A stretch of DNA of 39,771 nucleotides. Origin: an uncultured Acidobacteriia bacterium. Its GTDB lineage: Bacteria; Acidobacteriota; Terriglobia; Bryobacterales; Bryobacteraceae. The stretch's first letter is position 1. Each line of letters begins with the position of its first letter. The stretch lies in contig CAIVVT010000216.1 in NCBI GenBank assembly GCA_903909435.1, forward strand, positions 1-39,771, in the 5' to 3' direction. The position numbers were made by a program, and so were the translations under genes. Of this stretch, positions 16,726-24,522 are shown in pieces. Under the pieces are notes generated by a model. That model searched no databases, was not told the origin of the DNA, and saw only the letters and a list, made by a program, of their open reading frames with translations.

Positions 16726-19205
16726 CTTCCACCATCCAAGTCGAGGCGGAACTTGCCGCGCTCGGGAAAATTAGGATCGTTGTCGAGCAGGAACAACTCC
16801 AGCCGATTGGCTGACAAGTAACCCTGCTTCAACCCGTCGTCCCCCGGATGATCCATACGCTCGAAGGTAATCACCCGCACGGATTCGACGCCGTCCACGC
16901 GCTGCGCGGCGGCGATGAGCGGACTGAGGTAGAAAGGTTGGCCGAGCAGGAAGTTCCCGCGATAGAACACGCCCACGCTCCCATCGGGCCACTGCCGGTT
17001 ATCGAAGAGTTTGAGCAGCGCCGACCGAACATCGCTCTCGAAGTAGTCCCGGCCCACACAGATGTGCAGCTCGAGGGACAGAGGCACGTACACGGCACTC
17101 TCGATTTCAAGATCGTAGCCGGCCATGCGATACAACTCCATGTAGTTACGCAGGCCAGCTTCGAAAGCTGGATCTACGGCTTGGCCGCCCGTGCGCTCCA
17201 CCGTGATATAAACCGTGTACCAACTGCCGGTCCAGCGGAAGGTGGCCGCGGCGCGCTGTACGCCTGGATATCTCCCGGCGACGGCGGCGTAGTCCAACTC
17301 CGTGACCGCGCGGTCCTGCGTGCGGAACGCGAACGGCGCACTCTGGCGCACATGCTCGATGGTCTCCGGAAGTCGGCCCCCAGCCGCCGCGAGCGGATTG
17401 GTAACGCTGCCAATACCCGAAACCGTGGTAACGATGTGAGTAATGGACTCGGCGGCGACGTTGCCACCCGGTCCGTTCCCTACGCGATAGGACGCCATGA
17501 AAGAGGTGCCCGCATCAGGCCTCGCGCCATGCTCGTTATCGCCAAAACGGAGGTATGCCGAACCGTCGGACTCGGCTTCCACTGTAAAGACCAATTGGTT
17601 GGGACGCAGGGTGCCGGCTAGCATGTCCGTCGCAAAGTTCCACGGATCCGTCTGGCCGTCGAGCGTACCCGACAGACTCAGCACGGCTGGCACAGCCTGA
17701 TCCGGAGTCCACTGGAATGCCGAGGCTGCGGAGCGCAGGGCGGACTCCTCGCCAGCGAACGGATAAGGTACCGCGAAGGTCAGAGGAGTCTGTTGGAGAC
17801 GTGGCCGGAAGCGTGGCCAGACAGCGGCCGGAACCACACCCAACGGCTCGTCGGGAGAGTCTTCAACCGGCGGTCCGATGGTGCGTCCAGCATCCGCGAG
17901 GACGATGTTGCCTAGAGCGACCGTGACGCCGGTCACAGTCTGTGAACCGTGTTCCGCATCCGTATGCGTGGAGACGCATAACGGGAATGGCAGAGCGTCT
18001 TCGTCGTGCCAGCGAATGTAGGTTACCGGCAGAGTTGTGAGCGGGTCCGTTCGTCCCGTTTCCACCTGAATCAGCCGCACTGCGAGGCGCTGTGCGGGAT
18101 TCGCATCGGCCGGATCACCGGAATCGGGGCCTAGCGCTTCGGCGAGAATCAGTGCGTCTCCGGCCTGCAGGTGCGGATAGGTGCCACTGAGCGCAGCCGT
18201 CGTTGCGCCTTTGGGCAGACAGTAGTCTCCGACGCCCCAGGCGTACAGAGGCATACGATTGTGCATTGCGTAGAGGTTCGACACCGGAGCCATGGTCTCG
18301 AAGACGACGGTGCCGCCGCCGTAGGCCTGGCGGAGTAGAGGATTGCCTGGATCGATCACCGTCGGTAGACCCGGTGTCTGTGTCAGCAGACGCGTGCCTA
18401 GCGGCAATCTTGGCGGGTCTCCCGCCTTCGTGGTCACGTCGCTCGACACGGCGATTTGGACAAAAGCCCGCGCGTTCGAACCCTCGTGGACCCGGTAATC
18501 CACCAGCCTTGCGTGCCTGCGAACGGAGGTTCGCCGGCGGGCAGTTCCCAGATAGGCCTCTGTCGCGATCGCATCTTGCTGGTAGCTCAGGTAATCACCC
18601 GCATAGGCCAGCAACTCAACGAGGGCGATCCCCAGATCGGCAGTATTACGCTCCGCCCAGTTGGGCGTAAGCTGCGACATGCGGTCGAGCATCACCCGGC
18701 GAAAACTCGAAAAGTCCTTCGCCAGGTAATTGATATTCGGTCGATCGACCGGGCCAGGAGGGCAATCGTTCAGTTGCTTGCAGTCGAACGGGCTCTGACA
18801 GTTGATCTTAAAGGAGAATTCGATCTCGGCAAGATGCGGGTCGTAGCCCTTCGAGTCCGGATCCGCAACTGACAGCTGCAAAGTGTAAGCGGAAAAGTCC
18901 CCCGGTTTATCGACTTGAAGCGTCATCACGTTGCTTGCGCTGAGGCTCGCGGAAACAACACGGATGCCCGTGATGCGCACGCCACCGGTGACGCTGAAGT
19001 TGTCCTTCGTGAGCGCCTTGGCCGGCAGCGGCGGTATGGGAGATGCGGCAGCCCCGGGCAGGTTTTGCAGAAAGTGCACCAAAAGCACCGTCTGGTCCGC
19101 GGGAGACACCTCAAGGAAGTCGATACCGTTGAGGAACGGGTTGCCATGATTGTCGCGTGCGTCACGCACGGCTTCGCGGCGTTCTTCTCTTGCGCAGGCA
19201 GCCAT
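16722..19205 (-). CDS. Putative baseplate assembly protein (baseplate J-like, Afp11-like)
   Basis: An 827-residue wedge protein, the second large J-like paralogue. Recognisable segments are INYLAKDFSSFRRVMLDRMS with ADLGIALVELLAYAGDYLSY (about residues 155-205), then the J-like core (RFGDNEHGARPDAGTSFMAS, RTQDRAVTELDYAAVAGRYP). The C-terminal end (GNFLLGQPFYLSPLIAAAQR) is the usual terminal module. In Afp/PVC particles Afp11 and Afp12 form heterodimeric wedges around the hub. The same arrangement is expected here from gene order (gp25, then this gene, then the larger J). The start ATG follows the gp25 stop directly (TAGATG), which indicates translational coupling. Confidence 0.9.
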   Translation of the reverse strand: MAACAREERREAVRDARDNHGNPFLNGIDFLEVSPADQTVLLVHFLQNLPGAAASPIPPLPAKALTKDNFSVTGGVRITGIRVVSASLSASNVMTLQVDKPGDFSAYTLQLSVADPDSKGYDPHLAEIEFSFKINCQSPFDCKQLNDCPPGPVDRPNINYLAKDFSSFRRVMLDRMSQLTPNWAERNTADLGIALVELLAYAGDYLSYQQDAIATEAYLGTARRRTSVRRHARLVDYRVHEGSNARAFVQIAVSSDVTTKAGDPPRLPLGTRLLTQTPGLPTVIDPGNPLLRQAYGGGTVVFETMAPVSNLYAMHNRMPLYAWGVGDYCLPKGATTAALSGTYPHLQAGDALILAEALGPDSGDPADANPAQRLAVRLIQVETGRTDPLTTLPVTYIRWHDEDALPFPLCVSTHTDAEHGSQTVTGVTVALGNIVLADAGRTIGPPVEDSPDEPLGVVPAAVWPRFRPRLQQTPLTFAVPYPFAGEESALRSAASAFQWTPDQAVPAVLSLSGTLDGQTDPWNFATDMLAGTLRPNQLVFTVEAESDGSAYLRFGDNEHGARPDAGTSFMASYRVGNGPGGNVAAESITHIVTTVSGIGSVTNPLAAAGGRLPETIEHVRQSAPFAFRTQDRAVTELDYAAVAGRYPGVQRAAATFRWTGSWYTVYITVERTGGQAVDPAFEAGLRNYMELYRMAGYDLEIESAVYVPLSLELHICVGRDYFESDVRSALLKLFDNRQWPDGSVGVFYRGNFLLGQPFYLSPLIAAAQRVDGVESVRVITFERMDHPGDDGLKQGYLSANRLELFLLDNDPNFPERGKFRLDLDGGR

Positions 19206-19574
19206 CTAAGCACTCCTCGCAAACTGCGCGATCTGAGTTTGTTGAGTTCGCAGAATCGTATAACTCACGACTACGTTGAGTGTGGAATCCTGTGCATCCA
19301 CTTGCACCGTGTTGACACGGATCAAGTCGCCCAGCCACTGCTGAAGCGCCCCTTGCGCCATAAACTGCATGGCAGCCGCGAGCTCGCCGCTGTTGGGTGC
19401 AAAGACCAATTGCAGCAGCCCGCTGCCGAAGGATGGACGGTTCACGCGCTCGCCTGGAGTCGTAAACAGAACCTGTTCGATCATGTCGCGGATGTGATCG
19501 TCGTACGCAGCTTGCGCGGTTCTGCCACGACTGTCGAATTGGAATGGGAACGCGATCTGATTGAGGTCTGTCAT
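19206..19574 (-). CDS. gp25/GPW baseplate wedge protein (Afp9-like)
   Basis: A 122-residue protein matching the small GPW/gp25 family. IRDMIEQVLFTTPGERVNRP with FGSGLLQLVF (residues about 28-58) corresponds to the family's conserved T-x-x-GER-x-x-x-x-x-FG-x-x-L signature. In contractile particles gp25 sits at the inner baseplate and nucleates sheath polymerisation through a sheath-like handshake. The length is normal. The start has AGGT 6-9 nt upstream and lies 14 bp after the PAAR gene. It is directly followed by the two J-like wedge genes, the usual order in contractile tails. Confidence 0.92.
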   Translation of the reverse strand: MTDLNQIAFPFQFDSRGRTAQAAYDDHIRDMIEQVLFTTPGERVNRPSFGSGLLQLVFAPNSGELAAAMQFMAQGALQQWLGDLIRVNTVQVDAQDSTLNVVVSYTILRTQQTQIAQFARSA

Positions 19575-19588
19575 GGCTTACCTGCTGG

Positions 19589-19918
19589 TCACATCCCAAT
19601 CACGCGGGGCTGCGTGGTCACGACGACGGGCGCACCCTGCGGGGCTTGCGTTGGTCCCAGACAGAGGCCTACGCTCGACTGCAAAATGGCGGGCTGCCCG
19701 TTAATGAGCACTCTGACGGCGGGCACAAGCCACTGAACGCTAATACACGGCTGGGGCGGCGGTATCGTGAAGGCACAGCCAGCAACCAGGTACTGATCGG
19801 CCATGGTGGCCACGGGCATGCCACTCACCAGCACACGCACATTGCTCGAGATTACGTTGATCGGTCCACCGTGAGGGCAGATCGCCGACGCGCCGACATG
19901 AAAAAGTGGTCCTGGCAT
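19589..19918 (-). CDS. PAAR-like spike tip protein (Afp10-like)
   Basis: A 109-residue protein with a PAAR-like pattern. The opening is GPLFHVGASAICPHGGPI, followed by short beta repeats VRVLVSGMPVATMADQY and VRVLINGQPAILQSS. The last repeat is followed by a Cys, giving the conical repeat fold that caps spikes. PAAR proteins sharpen the central spike and can carry cargo. His7, Cys14, His16 and Cys48/Cys58/Cys85 are candidate zinc ligands. GGGAG upstream supports this start. It lies directly after the gpV-like spike gene, as expected. Confidence 0.85.
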   Translation of the reverse strand: MPGPLFHVGASAICPHGGPINVISSNVRVLVSGMPVATMADQYLVAGCAFTIPPPQPCISVQWLVPAVRVLINGQPAILQSSVGLCLGPTQAPQGAPVVVTTQPRVIGM

Positions 19919-19926
19919 CTGGCTCC

Positions 19927-20472
19927 CTAAGTGACCACCAAAGCGCCAGCGTTAATGGTTGTCGTTGGTCCCACCATCACGATGGATGCGCCCTTTCCGT
20001 TCTGAATGTAGATGCCCGTGTCATTGACGATAATGGTCGCCCCAGTCGTGCTCTTCAGCATGATGCCGCCCGTGGGACCGGGGACGTCGCTCACCACAAT
20101 CCCGTTCATCAAGGCCGTTTGCAGCGTGATGCCGGGTACCGCGGGAGGAACGAGATGCGATAGCGCGGGTACCTCGGCGGCCGAGCCCCAAAAGCAGCCG
20201 GACCAAATAGGGTAGTCGGGATCGCCCTGTTCAAATTCGATCCAGACACCCGCTCCAACCATTGGAACCGAGAAGAAACCGTTCTGGATTCCGCCAACCG
20301 GCGAACAAGGTAGCGCCCAGCTTGTCGGGATCACTGCCGAGACGTCGGGGACGATGGCTTGAATGCGGCCGATCTGCATCGGGTCAACGTTGTTGATCAC
20401 GGTGCCGCGGAACTTGCCGTAGTACTTTTTGTTCCCTGCAGCGGAAGTTGCGGACCCATCGGGAGTACTCAT
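19927..20472 (-). CDS. gpV/gp5-like central spike protein (Afp8 C-terminal half)
   Basis: A 181-residue protein with an OB-fold of the phage baseplate assembly V/gp5 type: FRGTVINNVDPMQIGRIQAI, VPMVGAGVWIEFEQGDPDYP, IWSGCFWG. A C-terminal repetitive beta stretch follows (GGIMLKSTTGATIIVNDTGI and TTTINAGALVV) that should form the trimeric beta-helix needle. It is separate from the gpD-like hub gene, which it overlaps by 4 bp (ATGA). In Afp8/Pvc8 and in VgrG the two parts are one polypeptide. It supports the PAAR tip encoded next. Confidence 0.9.
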   Translation of the reverse strand: MSTPDGSATSAAGNKKYYGKFRGTVINNVDPMQIGRIQAIVPDVSAVIPTSWALPCSPVGGIQNGFFSVPMVGAGVWIEFEQGDPDYPIWSGCFWGSAAEVPALSHLVPPAVPGITLQTALMNGIVVSDVPGPTGGIMLKSTTGATIIVNDTGIYIQNGKGASIVMVGPTTTINAGALVVT

Positions 20473-21593
20473 GCTGGCACCTGCTGAACTGTCGAGAGCA
20501 ATCCGTTTCTGCTGAGTGTAAAGCTCTGTTTGTATTCGCCGCGCTTCAGATTGTGTGTCACTCCCCGTACATAGTAGAGACCGTCGAACGCCGGTCCAGC
20601 GCCACGGACACCAACCAGTTTTCGAGCCTTCAGGACGCGCCCGTACCGCAGTACGTTCAGAGTACCGGAAGCCTTCACCGCCTCGGATGTTTTGGCGGCC
20701 TTCGCAAGACCGATCATGATGGCTTGCGGGAACGAGAATTTCGCCGTTTGCTCAAGAATCTCGAACTGTTTTGGCAATGGAGGTATTAGCCCGAGTGGGG
20801 GACTCAGTGGCGTGATGTCGGGAATCGGAATAGGAATCGGCGTCTTGGTAATCGGCTCCTGAACAAAAACGATGGGCATGACTTTGCCATCGCCGCTGTA
20901 ACTGAAATTAAGCGTTTCGACGTTTGTGAATGCGTCCATGTTGATATTGAGAGCGGGTTGCGGCTGACCGACTTTGATCTCCGGTCCCCAGTAAGCGAAG
21001 CTGCTTCCAGGTGTCGGACCGGGTTCGTGATAGAAGACATAGCCTACTTCCGCCGCCAGCGACTTGATGTACTGCAGATCAGTCCCCTGATGGCGCGGAA
21101 TTCGCGTCACTGGAATCGGCACGTCGATCAGCACGCTGGGGATCACCAGCGGGACAACCCCGAATACCAGGTACTTCGCAAGTGCTACCGTGACTCGCGC
21201 TTCGGACGGCATACAAGGGTAAGGCAAACCGCTGAGATCGATATAGTCCATCACGCGCGTCAGGTCCTCGCCCGTGATGGTTAGCGTCGAGGATCCGTTG
21301 TTGCCCGGAGTAATCTGCTGGTTCGTTATGACGCCGTCGATCAGCACGTCGGAACTTCCGTTCACGCTGACGGCGATGATTACTCGGATCAAAGGTACCA
21401 TCCCGCCGCCGGAAAGCAGAAAGAGAGTTTCCAGAGGCGATTTGTTGCTGATCTTAAACGTCAACTGGAAGCCACTGGGTCCATCCGTGGAGGTCGTGAC
21501 TTGCGCGCTTTCGAGCGAGTCAAGCACCTCCTTCGGCACCGCGACTGGCACCGCCGGGCCGATCATCAGACTCAGTTGGATTCCGTTCAGCAC
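20469..21593 (-). CDS. gpD/gp27-like baseplate hub protein (Afp8 N-terminal half)
   Basis: A 374-residue protein of the phage late control D type, which forms the trimeric hub that adapts the sixfold tube to the threefold spike. Visible landmarks are VLIDGVITNQQITPG (hub barrel), LTITGEDLTRVMDYIDLSGL and TDLQYIKSLAAEVGYVFYHE, the usual gpD/VgrG core. The C-terminal end is FDGLYYVRGVTHNLKRGEYK with QSFTLSRNGL. A Pro/Ile-rich loop (TKTPIPIPIPDITPLSPPLG) interrupts the second half. The start is GTG 21593, one base after the stop of the LysM gene. It is separated from the spike OB domain into its own gene. Confidence 0.88.
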   Translation of the reverse strand: MLNGIQLSLMIGPAVPVAVPKEVLDSLESAQVTTSTDGPSGFQLTFKISNKSPLETLFLLSGGGMVPLIRVIIAVSVNGSSDVLIDGVITNQQITPGNNGSSTLTITGEDLTRVMDYIDLSGLPYPCMPSEARVTVALAKYLVFGVVPLVIPSVLIDVPIPVTRIPRHQGTDLQYIKSLAAEVGYVFYHEPGPTPGSSFAYWGPEIKVGQPQPALNINMDAFTNVETLNFSYSGDGKVMPIVFVQEPITKTPIPIPIPDITPLSPPLGLIPPLPKQFEILEQTAKFSFPQAIMIGLAKAAKTSEAVKASGTLNVLRYGRVLKARKLVGVRGAGPAFDGLYYVRGVTHNLKRGEYKQSFTLSRNGLLSTVQQVPA

Positions 21594-21594
21594 C

Positions 21595-21948
21595 CTAGCT
21601 CCCCGGCGTTCCTTCCGGCAGCGTGACCTGCAGAACGGTCCCCTCCACTTCAGTCAATTCCTCGGGGCGAACCGCGCCGTTGCCGTCGCAGATCCGCCAG
21701 AATAACTCGGGATCTCCGAAGAACTGATTTGCCAAATTGTCCAGCCGGTCCCCTTGCAATACCGTGTACTGACCGACGGACGCGAGACTCGCAGGCTGCG
21801 GCACGAAGCGTCGTCGAAGGTAAGTGATGGTGCGGCCATTAGACGCACTCATGGTCGCGGTAGAAACGTTCGCGTAGCGACTGGTGGGCGGGAACGGGTT
21901 CGACCGCACGACGCCCAACTGGAGCAGAGCGGAGAGACTCGGCGTCAT
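21595..21948 (-). CDS. LysM-domain tail protein (gpX-like)
   Basis: A 117-residue protein. The C-terminal half (residues about 58-112) is a LysM domain: GQYTVLQGDRLDNLANQFFG, FWRICDGNGAVRPEEL, and a final VLQVTLPEG. Phage gpX and the C-terminus of T4 gp53 have the same fold and bind the baseplate hub rather than peptidoglycan. The N-terminal half is Ser/Pro-rich and unremarkable. It lies between the Afp7-like initiator and the gpD hub, overlapping the former as ATGA. In Afp7/Pvc7 the LysM part is fused to the initiator, whereas here it is encoded separately. Confidence 0.85.
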   Translation of the reverse strand: MTPSLSALLQLGVVRSNPFPPTSRYANVSTATMSASNGRTITYLRRRFVPQPASLASVGQYTVLQGDRLDNLANQFFGDPELFWRICDGNGAVRPEELTEVEGTVLQVTLPEGTPGS

Positions 21949-22601
21949 GCGATCCCCCTCAAACCAAGCCCACTAAGACCACCACCTTTGTTCATCGCGG
22001 CCAGACGCTCCTTCTGTTGCTGGTAGGCCATATACAGACTGCCCCCCTTGTTGTCGAAGCCTAAATCGTAAACGCTCAGGACCCGCAGTCCGAGACTGAC
22101 CTTGGCTCGGATAGGATTCAGCGAAGGATCAAACGCCTCTTCGGTGATGCTGAAATCCGTGATACGCACCGGCACCACACGGTTCGAACTCCAGATGAAT
22201 AGCGAGAGCGGCGCTTCCATCGGGGCGATTTCGAGAGTCCCCGCTCTCGCCAGATTGTTACTCGACAGAAGCTGATCGCTGGTTGGGTAAATGATGGTCT
22301 CGAGCGCGGCGAGTTGTGGTTGAATACCCACCTGCACCGCATTTGGGTTCTGATCGGGAAACTCCAGTTGATCGGTAGCGTCGATCTCCGCTTCGAGCTT
22401 GAAAGTTTCAATCGGCGGGGCTTTCAGGCGCAGCGGATCGGAGCGGTCGCCCTCGCTGGTAACGGCTTGAACCTGCAGCGTGCGGGTCAAAGTGTCCGGG
22501 TTGTATTGCAGCGTGATGATGCGCACGATCGACGATGTATCCGGATCGATGAGTACGATGCCGCCCTTGAGCAGTCGCGGTGAATTAGGAAAAGTACTCA
22601 T
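21945..22601 (-). CDS. CIS tube initiator protein (Afp7-like)
   Basis: A 218-residue protein of the CIS tube family. It starts SPRLLKGGIVLIDPDTSSIV with RIITLQYNPDTLTRTLQVQA, the diagnostic N-terminal phrase 'lvlidp...i.lQYNPdtLtRtL'. It continues with a tube-like beta-barrel (PIETFKLEAEIDATDQLEF; FSITEEAFDPSLNPIRAKVS) and ends in a helical tail (LYMAYQQQKERLAAM). In Afp/PVC this protein forms the first ring between hub and tube. It overlaps the DUF4157 stop by one base (TGATG). The usual C-terminal LysM part of Afp7 is in the next gene. Confidence 0.9.
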   Translation of the reverse strand: MSTFPNSPRLLKGGIVLIDPDTSSIVRIITLQYNPDTLTRTLQVQAVTSEGDRSDPLRLKAPPIETFKLEAEIDATDQLEFPDQNPNAVQVGIQPQLAALETIIYPTSDQLLSSNNLARAGTLEIAPMEAPLSLFIWSSNRVVPVRITDFSITEEAFDPSLNPIRAKVSLGLRVLSVYDLGFDNKGGSLYMAYQQQKERLAAMNKGGGLSGLGLRGIA

Positions 22602-24256
22602 CAGAAGGTCCCCGAAAGCCCGAAGATCGCCTTAGGCTTGTTCTGCGGATCGCTTGGATCGCCTTTCAGCGGTGTTTCGAAGGTGGCCCCGAAGTTGATA
22701 CTGGCCTTCGTACACGGAGTCTTCTTAGCCTTTTCAACCGCTTCAACCGCCGAAACAAATGCGGCAATGGCCGTTCCGAGCGCGATTTCCGGCTGCACCT
22801 TATCAACCACCCCGCTGACGGTGTCTTTAACGGATTGAATGTCCTTCGATATGGCCGACTGGGAAGGATTCGGAGCCTTGACCGCAGCTTTCGGCGGTGC
22901 CGCGGCAGGAGGTTGCCGGAACGTCTTCCATGCATCTTCGACTTTCTTTCCGGCGTCCTGGATCTTGGCGACGACACCCGGATCCACCGAAGTAGCGCAC
23001 TTGCTGGTGGCGCCAAACAAGCGCAGCGAAACCGAGGCCTTGTTGCCGACAGGATCTATGCTGCTGCTAAGTTCCAAAGGTATGTCATCGATCTTGATGG
23101 ACGCCGTGAAAGTGGCCGAAGTGCCCACGCCCACGCTGATGCGGATAAACTGCGCATCGTGCAATTGGGCGCGAAACTTCGCGGCGACTCCCTCCGGAAT
23201 GGACACCTTGAATTGCACGGCCGGCGACTTATACTCAACGATCGTGCCGCCTAGAACGTTCGACGACCAGGGACTCTTCGCCGCGGGAGCCGGCGACTGG
23301 GGCTCCGCCGCTGGTGTTGAATCCTCTTTACCTGCGGGCGAATTCACCTTGTCCTGCGCCGCGCGCATCATGTCTGGCGTGATCTTGAATCCCGCCGCCG
23401 GATTCTCCAGTTTGACGCCGGAAAGCGCCGGGTCCGTTTGAGCCCGCATTTTCGCGCACAGCAACGGATCGCCTTGCCCCAGGGCGCACATCGCCAGAAA
23501 TTGTGCCTGGATTTTCGGGTCCATTTCGAACTTCGGCGCTGCGCCGGTTCTGAACCTCGAGCCACCGTCGTCGTCGCCCGGCCCCTGTTTGTGCAGCGCT
23601 TGCGCGGCAGGCGTGATTCGTCCCGGCGATTTCGTGGCTGGAGCGGACAAACTCGCGGCCATTCTGTCCGCCTCGCCCTCGGCATGCGATCCCGCATCCG
23701 CAATGGCTAGTGACGAAAGCGAACCCGATGCCCCACGCTGCTGGGCGACGTGCGTCAGTTCATGGGCCAGCAGGCGCTGCCCTTCCGCACTTGCCGGTTG
23801 ATATCGGCCCGGCGCGAAGACCACATCCGAGCCAACCGTGTAAGCCAGCGCATTGACCGCGTGCGCCGACTCCCCTGCCCTCGAATCGGCGTGGATCCGC
23901 ACGTCGCTGAAGTCGTGCCCGAAGCGCGGTTCCAAGCTCTCCCGTGCGTGCCTGTCCAGAGGCGTCCCTTGCGATCCCAATACGTCTTGCACGATTGCAG
24001 GCACCCGCTCCGGCGCCTGCCCTATGGCGCGGCGCTGCAACTCCTTTCTCTTCTTGCATTCTTCGCACTCGCCTTCCGCGCCCGCTTGTTTGCCGCAACC
24101 GCATTTGCGTTGCAGTCGAAGTCCGATAGACGGCGAGAAACGGACCGCAGACCCGCCGTCGTGAGCCAATGCGGGCGTCGCCACCAACTGCTTCTGCGGG
24201 GGACTCGCAGCGGTGAGGGTGGGCGCGGCGATTCTAGTTTGCTGACGCACGCTCAC
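22601..24256 (-). CDS. DUF4157 protein, candidate eCIS cargo metalloprotease
   Basis: A 551-residue protein. The N-terminal part has a four-Cys motif (C52, C54, C64, C67 in KCGCG...CEEC), typical of DUF4157 proteins and probably zinc binding. The DUF4157 domain is at residues about 95-200, with RFGHDFSDVRIHADSRAGES, YTVGSDVVFAPGRY and the zinc-protease motif HELTH at 165-169. A Pro/Ala-rich linker (about 205-330) leads to a beta-rich region (335-420) and a helical segment (465-512) that I do not recognise. DUF4157 is a known marker of eCIS-linked effectors, so a loaded cargo or self-processing leader is inferred. A structural role is possible because the gene is internal to the operon. The GTG start overlaps the previous gene (GTGA). 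Confidence 0.85.
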   Translation of the reverse strand: MSVRQQTRIAAPTLTAASPPQKQLVATPALAHDGGSAVRFSPSIGLRLQRKCGCGKQAGAEGECEECKKRKELQRRAIGQAPERVPAIVQDVLGSQGTPLDRHARESLEPRFGHDFSDVRIHADSRAGESAHAVNALAYTVGSDVVFAPGRYQPASAEGQRLLAHELTHVAQQRGASGSLSSLAIADAGSHAEGEADRMAASLSAPATKSPGRITPAAQALHKQGPGDDDGGSRFRTGAAPKFEMDPKIQAQFLAMCALGQGDPLLCAKMRAQTDPALSGVKLENPAAGFKITPDMMRAAQDKVNSPAGKEDSTPAAEPQSPAPAAKSPWSSNVLGGTIVEYKSPAVQFKVSIPEGVAAKFRAQLHDAQFIRISVGVGTSATFTASIKIDDIPLELSSSIDPVGNKASVSLRLFGATSKCATSVDPGVVAKIQDAGKKVEDAWKTFRQPPAAAPPKAAVKAPNPSQSAISKDIQSVKDTVSGVVDKVQPEIALGTAIAAFVSAVEAVEKAKKTPCTKASINFGATFETPLKGDPSDPQNKPKAIFGLSGTF

Positions 24257-24522
24257 AGGGGTAGCCCTCCGTGGATCGCTTGAGCGATGCCTGAACCGAT
24301 CGCTCCTGCTCTCGCCCCCGGGGCGAGCGTCACTGGCTGCGGAGCCTGGCGATCGATGGAGCAGTCTTGTGCCGAAGCAGTTGGAGCGGCCGCCAGCAAG
24401 CCTTCGAGATGCGATTGCACGGCATCGGCAATGGCATGGCGGTCGCCGGGCGCGAAGCCGTGCAATACCAGTTCGTCGATGACAAACTCGATGCGCGAGG
24501 GTTGCATCTTCCCTGCCCTCAT
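24253..24522 (-). CDS. Small conserved eCIS-associated protein
   Basis: An 89-residue protein of unknown function. Residues about 10-45 (IEFVIDELVLHGFAPGDRHA, then IADAVQSHLEGLL) form the conserved, mostly helical core. I associate this phrase with small proteins that sit between the ATPase and DUF4157 genes in other eCIS loci. The tail is Ala/Pro-rich. I chose ATG 24522 because it overlaps the ATPase stop as ATGA. An ATG two codons upstream (24528) is also possible. A chaperone or adaptor for the neighbouring cargo would fit its size and place, but nothing in the sequence proves that. Confidence 0.7.
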   Translation of the reverse strand: MRAGKMQPSRIEFVIDELVLHGFAPGDRHAIADAVQSHLEGLLAAAPTASAQDCSIDRQAPQPVTLAPGARAGAIGSGIAQAIHGGLPL

